From an uncultured Collinsella sp. (lineage in GTDB: Bacteria; Actinomycetota; Coriobacteriia; Coriobacteriales; Coriobacteriaceae): 34,665 nt of DNA. The translations under genes and the position numbers were made by a program. Below, piece after piece: positions 1-7,168 of this stretch (position 1 is its first letter; each line of letters starts with the position of its first letter). The notes beneath the pieces are model-generated. The model saw only the letters and a list, made by a program, of their open reading frames with translations. It was not told the DNA's origin and ran no database searches. Location: contig CABUDZ010000010.1 of NCBI GenBank assembly GCA_902490445.1, forward strand, positions 1-34,665, in the 5' to 3' direction.

Positions 1-92
1 GCCCCGGGGCGGCGGGGTATTTCCTCCGCGCGCAGTTTCGCAGCGAAGCGAGAATGTTTGAGCACGGAGGAATTACCCCGACGCCCCGGGGC
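1..92. repeat. Long imperfect inverted repeat downstream of the ABC operon
   Basis: Positions 1-28 and 65-92 are reverse complements at about 26 of 28 positions (outer GCCCCGGGGC, then a CGGGGTAwTTCCTCCG arm). A 36-nt centre contains a small TTCG-CAG-CGAA hairpin. The element begins about 20 nt after the stop of the minus-strand exporter gene, so it could act as a 3' stem-loop. It lacks a T-tract, so it is not a classical intrinsic terminator. It may continue left of the window. It could be a multicopy palindromic repeat, but copy number cannot be judged from here. Confidence 0.6.
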
Positions 93-113
93 ACCCTCCG
101 TCAGTAACCGTTC

Positions 114-2033
114 CTACTCCAGCTCAAACGCACCCGTGTACAGCTGGTAGTAGTACCCGCGCTTGGCGATCAGCTCGTCGTGGTTGCCGCGCTCGATGAT
201 ACGGCCGTGGTCCAGACAGATGATCGCGTCGGAGTTGCGCACGGTGGACAGGCGGTGTGCGATGACAAACGTCGTGCGGCCCTCCATGAGCTTATCCATG
301 CCCGCCTGCACGATGGCCTCGGTGCGGGTGTCGATGGAGCTCGTGGCCTCGTCTAGAATCATCGCCGGCGGATCGGCGACGGCGGCGCGGGCGATCGAGA
401 TCAGCTGGCGCTGGCCCTGCGACAGCTGTGCGCCGTTGCCGGTGAGCATCGTGTCGTAGCCGTCGGGCAGGCGGGTGATAAAGTCGTCTGCGCCCGCGAG
501 CTTGGCCGCCGCGATGCACTCCTCGTCGGTCGCATCCAGGTTGCCGTAGCGGATGTTGTCCATCACGGTGCCGGTGAACAGGTTCACGTCCTGCAGCACG
601 ACGCCCAGCGAGCGGCGCAGATCGGCCTTGCGGATCTTGTTGACGTTGATGCCGTCGTAGCGGATCTTGCCGTCGGCGATGTCGTAGAAGCGGTTGATAA
701 GATTGGTGATGGTCGTCTTGCCCGCACCGGTGGCGCCGACAAACGCGACTTTCTGGCCCGGCTTGGCAAACACGGACACGCCGTGCAGCACCTCGTGGTC
801 GGGCGTGTAGCCAAAGTCGACGTTGTCCATGACCAGGTCGCCGCGCAGCGGCACGTACTCGATCTCGCCGGTTGCGCGGTGCGGATGTTTCCACGCCCAC
901 ATGCCGGTGTGGTGGTCAGCCTCCTCGAGCTGCCAGGTATCGGGGTTGACCTGCGCGTTGACGAGCGTCACATAGCCTTCGTCGGCTTCGGGCTTCTCGT
1001 CGATGAGCTCAAAGATGCGGTCGGCGCCGGCGAGGCCCATGACCACGGCGTTGATCTGCTGCGAGATCTGACCGATCTGTCCGCAGAACTGCTTGGTCAT
1101 GTTGAGGAACGGCACCACGACGGCGATGGACAGCGCCATGCCCGAGATGCTCAGGTTGGGCACGCCCAGCGCCAGGAAAATGCCGCCCGCCAGTGCGACC
1201 AGCACGTAGAGCAGGTTGCCCAGGTTCATAAGGATGGGCATGAGGATGTTGGCGTACATGTTGGCCTTCTGCGAGACCTCGAAGAGCTTTTCGTTGCGCT
1301 CGTCAAAATCGGCCTCGGCGGCAGACTCGTGGCAGAACGCCTTGACGACCTTCTGGCCGTTCATGACCTCCTCGATATGGCCCTCGACCACGCCGAGCTC
1401 GGTCTGCTGCGCAATGAAGAAGCGCGCGGAGTTGGAGCCGAGCAGCTTGGTCATAAAGGTCATAAAGGCGACGCCGGCGATGATGACCAGGCACATCCAC
1501 ACGCTGTAGTACAGCATGATAAAGAACACCGTGACGATGATGATGATCGTCATGAGCAGGTTGGGCAGCGACTGGCTGATCATCTGACGCAGCGTGTCGA
1601 TGTCGTTGGTGTAGTGGCTCATGATATCGCCGCGCTGGTGCGTGTCGAAGTAGCGGATCGGCAGGTCCTGCATGCGGTTGAACATCATCTCGCGCAGCTT
1701 CTCGAGCGAGCCCTGCGTGATGACGGCCATGGCGCGGTTCCAGAAGAGCGAAGACGCGACGCCCACGGCGTAGATGCAGCCGAGGGTAGTCACAAGCTTC
1801 AGAATTTTGGGCTGCGCGGCCGTCCAGTCGCCCGACTGCCATGATTCGCTGATGACCTGCAGCGCGCTCTGGAGAAACGTCGCGCCAATGGAGTTGATGA
1901 CGGCGCAGAGCACCACGCCGGCGACGACGAGGGGCAAAAGCACGGGGTAGAAGCCAAAGAGCATCTTGATGAGGCGCGTCATGGTGCCGCCCTTGCGGTT
2001 GCGTGCGCGCTCGGCGGTAGTGGCCTTACTCAT
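114..2033 (-). CDS. ABC exporter half-transporter, catalytic-site subunit (permease fused to ATPase)
   Basis: This 639-residue protein has an N-terminal six-helix type I exporter membrane domain (about residues 20-340) and a C-terminal ATPase domain. Visible motifs are Walker A GATGAGKT (about residue 432), a variant signature LSQGQ (about 537), Walker B MILDEATS with the catalytic Glu (about 557), and the switch His in IAHRLS (about 590). The start chosen is the ATG at 2033, which has AGGAAGGAGG upstream; an in-frame ATG at 2123 would lie inside the preceding gene. The first codons overlap the end of that gene by 8 nt. The family (BmrCD/LmrCD/YknUV-like multidrug exporters) works as heterodimers, and the motifs here complement those of the neighbour. 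Substrate is unknown; drugs, peptides or lipids are possible. Confidence 0.93.
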   Translation of the reverse strand: MSKATTAERARNRKGGTMTRLIKMLFGFYPVLLPLVVAGVVLCAVINSIGATFLQSALQVISESWQSGDWTAAQPKILKLVTTLGCIYAVGVASSLFWNRAMAVITQGSLEKLREMMFNRMQDLPIRYFDTHQRGDIMSHYTNDIDTLRQMISQSLPNLLMTIIIIVTVFFIMLYYSVWMCLVIIAGVAFMTFMTKLLGSNSARFFIAQQTELGVVEGHIEEVMNGQKVVKAFCHESAAEADFDERNEKLFEVSQKANMYANILMPILMNLGNLLYVLVALAGGIFLALGVPNLSISGMALSIAVVVPFLNMTKQFCGQIGQISQQINAVVMGLAGADRIFELIDEKPEADEGYVTLVNAQVNPDTWQLEEADHHTGMWAWKHPHRATGEIEYVPLRGDLVMDNVDFGYTPDHEVLHGVSVFAKPGQKVAFVGATGAGKTTITNLINRFYDIADGKIRYDGINVNKIRKADLRRSLGVVLQDVNLFTGTVMDNIRYGNLDATDEECIAAAKLAGADDFITRLPDGYDTMLTGNGAQLSQGQRQLISIARAAVADPPAMILDEATSSIDTRTEAIVQAGMDKLMEGRTTFVIAHRLSTVRNSDAIICLDHGRIIERGNHDELIAKRGYYYQLYTGAFELE

Positions 2034-3849
2034 GTGCCTCGCCTCCTTCCTGGGTCTGGGCTTGCGATGCAGATGCCTCGGTGCCGGCTGCAGCGGTCTC
2101 GCCCGCATCCTCGCCCTCGGCACTCATCTTGTTCTGCGAGGTGAAGGTCTCGCGGTAGATCTCGCTCGTCTTGAGCAGCTCGTCGTGGTTGCCGATGTCC
2201 TTGATGCGGCCGCCCTCCATGACGATGATGCGATCGGCATCCTGCACGGAGCTAATACGCTGGGCGATGATGAGCTTGGTCGTGTTGGGCAGATAGCTCG
2301 CCAGCCCCTCGCGGATCTTGGCGTCGGTCTTGGTGTCGACGGCGCTCGTGGAGTCGTCCAGGATCAAGATCTTGGGGCGACGCAGCAGAGCACGCGCAAT
2401 GCACAGGCGCTGCTTCTGACCGCCGGAAACATTAGAGCCGCCCTGTTCGATCCAGGTGTCGTAGTCCTTGGGGAAGCCGTCGACAAACTCGTCGGCGCAG
2501 GCCAGATGTGCGGCCTCGCGGACTTCCTCGTCGGTGGCATTCGGGTCGCCCCAACGCAGGTTCTCGGCGATGGTGCCGCTAAACAGCACGTTTTTCTGCA
2601 GCACCATGGCTACCTGGTGGCGCAGCGCGTCCAGGTCGTAGTTGCGTACGTCCACACCGCCGACGCGCACGGTGCCCTCGGTGACATCGTACAGGCGGGC
2701 GATCAGGTTCACGAGCGTGGACTTGGCCGAGCCGGTTCCGCCGATGATGCCGATGGTCTCGCCGCTCTTAATATGCAGGTCGACGTCGTCGAGCGCCTGG
2801 CGCTTCGCGTGCTCGGAATACTTAAAGCTCACGTGGTCAAAGTCGATGGAACCGTCGGCAACCTCGAGCACGGGCTCGGCGGGATCGGCGATCGTGGGCT
2901 CGGCGGCCAGCACCTCGGCAATGCGGTGTGCCGATTCGTCGGCCATGGTCACCATGACAAAGATCATCGACAGCTGCATCAGGCTCATGAGAATCTGGAA
3001 ACCATAGGTAAAGGTCGAGGAGAGCTGGCCCACGTCGAACAGCGTGCCCTGGCTCGTGATGATGAGCTTGGAGCCCAGGTAGATGATGACGACAAACGCG
3101 CCGTTGACGCAGATGTTCATCATGGGGTTGTTAAAGGCGAGCAGCTTCTCGGCGCGGGTGAAGTCCATCTGGACGTCGCGTGCGGCGGTCGCGAACTTCT
3201 CCTTCTCAAAGTCTTCGCGCACATAGCTCTTGACCACGCGCATGCCGGTGACGTTTTCCTCGACGGACTCGTTAAGGGCATCGTACTTGTGGAACACGCG
3301 CGAGAAGATGGGGCGCACCTTAAAGATGATAAAGAACAGTCCAAAGCCCAGCAGCGGAATGATGACCAGGTAGACCATGGCGACGCTGCCGCCCATGATA
3401 AACGCCATGGTAAAGGCGAAGATCAATACCAGCGGCGCGCGCACGGCGATACGGATGATCATCATAAAGGCCTGCTGCACGTTGTTGATATCGGTGGTCA
3501 GGCGCGTGACGAGCGAGGAGCTCGAGAACTCATCGATGTTGGCAAAGCTGAACGTCTGGATCTTGTAGAACAGGTCGTGACGCAGGTTCTTGGCGAACCC
3601 GCAGCTCGCATGGCTGCAGGTGACGCCGGCCGCGGCGCCAAAAGCAAGCGACGTCAGCGCGATGAGCACCAAAAAGCCTGCGGTGGGAAGCATCTCGGCT
3701 ACGGTGGCGCCGTCTTTGATGGCGTCGATCAGGTTGGCAGTGATAAATGGAATCAGCATCTCGCAGAGCACCTCGCCAAGCACAAGCAACGGCGTAGCAA
3801 CGGTGACTTTCATATAGTCGCGGATGCTGCCCATGAGGGTTTTAATCAT
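2026..3849 (-). CDS. ABC exporter half-transporter, degenerate-site subunit
   Basis: This 607-residue protein has an exporter membrane domain (about residues 15-310) followed by an ATPase domain. It has Walker A GGTGSAKST (about residue 370) and a canonical signature VSGGQKQR (about 473). Walker B reads ILILDDSTS, with Asp in place of the catalytic Glu (about 496), and the switch His is replaced by Gln in IIAQRIS (about 528). These are the changes expected in the degenerate half of a heterodimeric exporter; its normal signature would complete the active site of the downstream subunit. The C-terminus is a roughly 35-residue Ala/Glu/Gly-rich tail. The start at 3849 has GGGAGGAAC upstream and overlaps the MarR gene stop by 8 nt, so the three genes are probably translationally coupled. 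Confidence 0.93.
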   Translation of the reverse strand: MIKTLMGSIRDYMKVTVATPLLVLGEVLCEMLIPFITANLIDAIKDGATVAEMLPTAGFLVLIALTSLAFGAAAGVTCSHASCGFAKNLRHDLFYKIQTFSFANIDEFSSSSLVTRLTTDINNVQQAFMMIIRIAVRAPLVLIFAFTMAFIMGGSVAMVYLVIIPLLGFGLFFIIFKVRPIFSRVFHKYDALNESVEENVTGMRVVKSYVREDFEKEKFATAARDVQMDFTRAEKLLAFNNPMMNICVNGAFVVIIYLGSKLIITSQGTLFDVGQLSSTFTYGFQILMSLMQLSMIFVMVTMADESAHRIAEVLAAEPTIADPAEPVLEVADGSIDFDHVSFKYSEHAKRQALDDVDLHIKSGETIGIIGGTGSAKSTLVNLIARLYDVTEGTVRVGGVDVRNYDLDALRHQVAMVLQKNVLFSGTIAENLRWGDPNATDEEVREAAHLACADEFVDGFPKDYDTWIEQGGSNVSGGQKQRLCIARALLRRPKILILDDSTSAVDTKTDAKIREGLASYLPNTTKLIIAQRISSVQDADRIIVMEGGRIKDIGNHDELLKTSEIYRETFTSQNKMSAEGEDAGETAAAGTEASASQAQTQEGGEAHE

Positions 3850-4348
3850 CCAGTTCCTCCCAGGTTACGCGGATTTTATCGAGCATTTCGGCGAGGTCCT
3901 CGCGCTCGTCGTGGGTGAGCGCGCTAAAGGCCCGTTCTCTAAAGCGGATGCGGGCTGCCTGGTCGATGCGGGCGTTTTCCCGGCCGGTTTCGGTCAGGCG
4001 AATGGTGAGTTGCCGTCGATCCTTGGGGTTACGGCTGCGCTCGATGAGGCCGTTGAGCTCGAGCTTGGACAGGATCTCGGAAAGCGATCCCGGCTTGAGG
4101 TCAAAGTGCATGCCGAGCTCCTGCTGCGACATCTCGCCGCCGGGTTGCTTGGCTAGCAGGCAGATGATGGGCGCCTTGCCGGATACGCCTCCGCCATGAA
4201 AGTGCATGTAATGGCCGCAAAAGCCCAGATTATTGAGGATGCGCTTGGCAAGCTTGTCTTCGGCGCTGACCGCTTCGGGTACATCCGCAGGCTGTGACGG
4301 GTCGCCGCCGGGCTCATGCGAACAAAGGTTAAGAGGTTCATCGCACAT
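3842..4348 (-). CDS. MarR-family transcriptional regulator of the exporter operon
   Basis: This 168-residue protein has a central winged helix-turn-helix (about residues 55-130) with typical MarR features: a recognition helix region LKPGSLSEILSKLELNGLIER, shown in part, followed by the wing motif RNPKDRRQLTIRLTETG. Flanking helices would form the dimer interface. The N-terminal 35 residues are Pro/Asp/Glu-rich and contain Cys and His; the segment around residue 42 (CGHYMHFHGGG) is also Cys/His-rich, which might allow metal or redox sensing, but that is speculation. The start at 4348 has a GGAGC site upstream. It is the first gene of an operon with two exporter halves, an arrangement that usually means autorepression and repression of the exporter until a ligand binds. 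Confidence 0.92.
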   Translation of the reverse strand: MCDEPLNLCSHEPGGDPSQPADVPEAVSAEDKLAKRILNNLGFCGHYMHFHGGGVSGKAPIICLLAKQPGGEMSQQELGMHFDLKPGSLSEILSKLELNGLIERSRNPKDRRQLTIRLTETGRENARIDQAARIRFRERAFSALTHDEREDLAEMLDKIRVTWEELDD

Positions 4349-4369
4349 GAATTAGTGTTGCTCCTTTCT

Positions 4370-4405
4370 TTAGTTAGGTAGTGGAATTGTTTTGTGCCTA
4401 ACCAA
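4370..4405. promoter_or_regulatory. Candidate MarR operator (inverted repeat at the transcription start)
   Basis: TTAGTTAGG (4370-4378) and CCTAACCAA (4397-4405) are inverted arms matching at 8 of 9 positions, separated by 18 bp. The distal arm touches the -10 element and the proximal arm lies in the 5' leader, so a bound dimer or pair of dimers would block initiation. Assignment to the adjacent MarR protein is inference from position. Confidence 0.6.
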
Positions 4406-4432
4406 TCTAGGAGCATGAGAAATCAATGTCAA
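4404..4432 (-). promoter_or_regulatory. Sigma-A type promoter of the marR-exporter operon
   Basis: Read on the minus strand, TTGACA (4432-4427) is followed by exactly 17 bp and TAGATT (4409-4404). The -35 is a perfect consensus match and the -10 matches at four of six positions. Transcription would start near 4397, about 50 nt before the start codon at 4348. Confidence 0.8.
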
Positions 4433-4449
4433 GGTACCAAACTTATTAA

Positions 4450-4804
4450 GTTACGGCGTTTTACCAAACGCCGTAACCGCTCGACGCTGCAAGCGTTCCT
4501 AAGCGGCAATCTGACGTTCAATCGTCGGGCATGGCCACAAGGCCTATGCCCTCCTCTTTCACGTCACCTTGCTCGCTCTGGTGGGCTTTCGCTGACTTAT
4601 GCTCAACCTGCGGCGCTGCCATTGTTGGCGCAGGGGGCGGCTTGCTCGCTCTGGTGTCTGTTCGCTGTCCGTTCTCTGCCCGCGACGTTTCTGCTGTTGG
4701 TGCAAAGGGGTCAGGTTACTTTGCGCCAAAAGGGGAAGTTGCGGTGGAATAGTTCCCGTTTGGCCGTCTTGAGGGGTTAAACAGGAGCTATTTCACCGCA
4801 ACTT
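4450..4804. repeat. Cluster of palindromic noncoding elements in the divergent intergenic region
   Basis: The 565-nt stretch 4349-4913 has no convincing gene. Besides the marR promoter it holds several dyads: a perfect 12-bp stem (4450-4461 with 4466-4477, loop TACC); GACG/CGTC (4513-4526); GGGCATGGCC with GGCCTATGCCC (4527-4551, one bulge); GGTGCAAAG with CTTTGCGCC (4699-4707/4719-4727); and a 21-nt arm pair at 4736-4756/4784-4804. A 16-nt direct repeat, CTTGCTCGCTCTGGTG, occurs at 4568 and 4641. This looks like a mosaic of repeat elements or a structured RNA. The small open frames over it are not gene-like. Confidence 0.6.
4736..4804. repeat. 69-bp palindromic element (MITE-like)
   Basis: AAGTTGCGGTGGAATAGTTCC (4736-4756) is the inverted match of 4784-4804 at 19 of 21 positions, and the centre retains short complementary GTTT/AAAC segments. 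It has no T-tract of the kind expected for a terminator. The length and near-perfect symmetry suggest a small palindromic repeat element; whether it is multicopy needs the genome. Confidence 0.55.
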
Positions 4805-4866
4805 ATCGATGGCGTGTTTGGTTGGTGCCTGTTGATGGCCTGGGCATCGGGGAGGGCAGGCTCCGT

Positions 4867-4872
4867 TATAAT
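4867..4872 (+). promoter_or_regulatory. Candidate -10 element for the DUF1846 gene
   Basis: A perfect TATAAT lies 41 nt before the start codon at 4914. No good -35 hexamer is found 16-18 bp upstream (the nearest TTGATG at 4832 is too far), so the promoter is only partly supported. Confidence 0.4.
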
Positions 4873-4913
4873 CGCGTAGGAACTTAATTTACGAAACGGG
4901 ACGGGAGCCATAC

Positions 4914-6395
4914 ATGCGCCAGGGTTTCGACAACGCGAAGTATATCGAGCTGCAGGCTGCTCACATTAAGGAGCGCATCTCGCAGTTTGGCGGCAAGCTG
5001 TATTTGGAGTTTGGCGGCAAGCTGTTCGATGACTATCATGCCAGCCGCGTGCTACCGGGTTTTGAGCCGGACAGCAAGTTCCGCATGCTCAAAAGCATCG
5101 CCGACGATGTCGAGGTTATCATCGCGATCAACGCGAACCACATCGAGAAAAACAAGGCTCGTGGTGACCTTGGCATTACCTATGACGAGGATGTGCTGCG
5201 CCTGGTTGACCTGTTCCGCGGCAACGGCTTTGCTGTCGCGGCCGTGGTCATCACCCAGTACGCTGGACAGCCCGCTGCCGATGTGTTCCGCAACCGCCTG
5301 AACGCGCTCGGTATTCCCGCCAAGCTGCACTATCCCATCGAGGGGTATCCGCACGATGTCGATCTGATCGTGTCCGACGACGGCTATGGCAAGAACGAGT
5401 TTGTCGAGACCACCCGACCGCTCGTTGTCGTGACGGCGCCCGGCCCTGGCTCGGGCAAGCTCGCCACTTGCCTGTCTCAGCTCTATCACGAGCACAAGCA
5501 TGGCACGGCCGCCGGCTATGCCAAATTCGAGACCTTCCCGGTTTGGAATCTGCCCCTTACGCATCCGGTCAATATTGCCTACGAGGCCGCCACGGCAGAC
5601 CTCGATGACGCCAACATCATCGACTCCTTCCACCTGGAGGCCTACAACAAGACCACGGTCAACTACAACCGCGACGTCGAGGCCTTCCCGGTAGTCCGTG
5701 CCCTGATGGAAAAGATCCTGGGCAAGAGCCCCTACCAGAGCCCTACGGACATGGGCGTCAATATGGTCGGTTTTGCCATCACCGATGACGATGCCTGCCG
5801 CGACGCTTCCAAGATGGAGATCGTCCGCCGCTACTTTACCGCGGTCGAAAATGTGCGCCGTACCGGCGTGGGCGATGAGCAAGTCGACCGTCTCAAGATT
5901 ATTATGAAGAAAGCCGGCATCGATAAGAACTACTCACCGGCGCGCTCGGCGGCCCTCACCAGGGAGCAGCTGACGGGTGGTCCCGTGGGTGCCATGGTCA
6001 TGCCCGATGGCTCCGTGGTGACCGGTAAGACCTCCACGCGCCTGGGCGCCGCAAGTTCGCTCATTATGAACGCCCTCAAGCATGTCTCGGGCGTCGACCT
6101 TGAGCTCGAGGTCATTAGCGATGAGGCGATCGAGCCCATCAGCAAGCTCAAGACGCATTTCCTGGGCAGCAAAAACCCGCGCCTCCACACCGACGAGACG
6201 CTTATGGCGCTGTCGATCACCTCGGCCACGAGTGAGACGGCCGCTCGCGTCCTTTCGGGCCTGGAGCAGCTGCGCGGTTGCGATGCCTTCTTTAGCGTGA
6301 TTATCTCGCCGACGGACGAGACGGTACTGCGCAAGTTGGGCATCAACGTGTGCTGCGAGCCCAAGTTTGAGCGCCGCGGTTTCTTCCATCGCTAA
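4914..6395 (+). CDS. DUF1846 / UPF0371 family protein
   Basis: This 493-residue protein matches the UPF0371 (DUF1846) family along its whole length, judged from segments such as the N-terminal QGFDNAKYIELQ and the DDYHASRVLPGF region. A glycine-rich loop, APGPGSGKLATCLSQLYHE (about residues 180-200), resembles a nucleotide-binding P-loop and is a family hallmark. A C-terminal region (from about residue 345) contains GGPVGAMVMPDGSVVTGK. No signal peptide or membrane segment is visible, so it is probably cytoplasmic. The biochemical role of the family is not established to my knowledge. The start has GGGAG at a suitable distance. It stands alone, with its own terminator, divergent from the exporter operon. 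Confidence 0.9.
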   Translation: MRQGFDNAKYIELQAAHIKERISQFGGKLYLEFGGKLFDDYHASRVLPGFEPDSKFRMLKSIADDVEVIIAINANHIEKNKARGDLGITYDEDVLRLVDLFRGNGFAVAAVVITQYAGQPAADVFRNRLNALGIPAKLHYPIEGYPHDVDLIVSDDGYGKNEFVETTRPLVVVTAPGPGSGKLATCLSQLYHEHKHGTAAGYAKFETFPVWNLPLTHPVNIAYEAATADLDDANIIDSFHLEAYNKTTVNYNRDVEAFPVVRALMEKILGKSPYQSPTDMGVNMVGFAITDDDACRDASKMEIVRRYFTAVENVRRTGVGDEQVDRLKIIMKKAGIDKNYSPARSAALTREQLTGGPVGAMVMPDGSVVTGKTSTRLGAASSLIMNALKHVSGVDLELEVISDEAIEPISKLKTHFLGSKNPRLHTDETLMALSITSATSETAARVLSGLEQLRGCDAFFSVIISPTDETVLRKLGINVCCEPKFERRGFFHR

Positions 6396-6429
6396 GTTTG
6401 AAGCACCGCGGTAATTGCATTGCATTTTG

Positions 6430-6462
6430 GCCGTATCGGGTTAGCGCCCGGTACGGCTTTTT
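6430..6462 (+). terminator. Intrinsic terminator after the DUF1846 gene
   Basis: GCCGTATCGGG (6430-6440) pairs with CCCGGTACGGC (6447-6457) around a 6-nt loop, with one weak pair, and is followed directly by TTTTT. It lies 35 nt after the stop codon. Confidence 0.88.
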
Positions 6463-6651
6463 GATCAATAAAGCGTCTATTTCGGCGAAAAATAGCTGTT
6501 TACCTGCCTAGAAACAATTTGAGCGGTATACAATAACCGTAACTGTTTCATCCTTAGCGGGATGCCGCATGATGGATATTACCTGCCATCGTGAGGTGTG
6601 TCGGTCGCGCACGGCGCGTTAGATGCTCGTGCTCGGTTTGAGGAGGCTGCT

Positions 6652-6990
6652 ATGGCGGGCAAGGGTCGTGCGAGTGTCAACGATATGAAGCGTGTCGAGG
6701 TGCTGGTGTTGATGGAGATCGACCAGCAAACCGAAGACAATGGCGGGCCGTATGGTTTCTCGCGCAAAACGCTTGCCGAGCGCGTGGGGGTTTCGCCGTA
6801 TCGTGCCCGCGCCGCAATCGATCGCTTGGATTCCGAAGGCATGATTGATGTCGTCTCGCGTTATAGCGACGACGGCGGTCAGCTTGCAAATGGCATTTGC
6901 CTCACCGAACGTGGCGAGTGGTATCTTGAGGGCGTCCGTACCGGCATGCTCGTTCAGGAAATGCTTGAGGACGAGGTTGCTGATCGATAG
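6652..6990 (+). CDS. Small winged-helix DNA-binding protein
   Basis: This 112-residue protein looks like a stand-alone winged helix-turn-helix. A first helix around VEVLVLMEIDQQTE is followed by the helix-turn-helix FSRKTLAERVGVSPYRARAA, shown in part (about residues 38-60), then IDRLDSEGMIDVVSRYSDDGG as recognition helix end and wing. A C-terminal helix (EGVRTGMLVQEMLEDEVADR) may serve dimerisation. The start at 6652 is preceded by AGGAGG 5 nt upstream; an upstream in-frame start at 6598 lacks such a site. It is monocistronic, with a strong terminator behind it and pyrG next. It could be a MarR/PadR-like regulator or a replication-type wHTH; its target is unknown. Confidence 0.8.
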   Translation: MAGKGRASVNDMKRVEVLVLMEIDQQTEDNGGPYGFSRKTLAERVGVSPYRARAAIDRLDSEGMIDVVSRYSDDGGQLANGICLTERGEWYLEGVRTGMLVQEMLEDEVADR

Positions 6991-7014
6991 CAGCATGTAA
7001 CCCTTGCCATAGCG

Positions 7015-7043
7015 ACGCCGCCTGGGAAACCGGGCGGCGTTTT
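7015..7043 (+). terminator. Intrinsic terminator after the winged-helix gene
   Basis: An 11-bp stem, ACGCCGCCTGG (7015-7025) with CCGGGCGGCGT (7030-7040), closes a GAAA tetraloop (7026-7029) and is followed by TTTG TTTC. One T-G pair is present. It lies 24 nt after the stop codon. Confidence 0.88.
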
Positions 7044-7081
7044 GTTTCAAGATTGAGAAATGCAATCGCACGCGAGAAAAA

Positions 7082-7113
7082 TTGCGAACGGTCCGCGGCG
7101 CGAGTATTACAAT
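7082..7113 (+). promoter_or_regulatory. Candidate pyrG promoter
   Basis: TTGCGA (7082-7087) lies 17 bp before TATTAC (7105-7110); the better -10 hexamer TACAAT (7108-7113) overlaps it but would give a 20-bp spacer. Transcription would begin near 7119. The expected start region has no GGGC run of the kind used for the pyrG reiterative-transcription switch in Bacillus, so that mechanism is not supported here. Confidence 0.45.
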
Positions 7114-7168
7114 GAAGACCCGTAAGATGTGGATAAACAACTTCTACGGGAAGCGCAGGTAACTCAAT

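Noticed and set aside
1966..3918. 650-residue open frame on the plus strand opposite the exporter gene
   Set aside because: It is a shadow of GC-rich codons of a well-recognised ABC exporter; its composition (Val/Asp/His/Gly-rich) is typical of antisense frames.
4394..4780. Open frames of 128 and 73 residues over the divergent intergenic region
   Set aside because: They run through several palindromes, lack ribosome binding sites, have unlike composition (Leu/Arg/Ser/Ala runs) and match no family I recognise.
7119..7168. Reiterative-transcription control of pyrG
   Set aside because: The initially transcribed region expected from the candidate promoter lacks the GGGC start needed for that mechanism.
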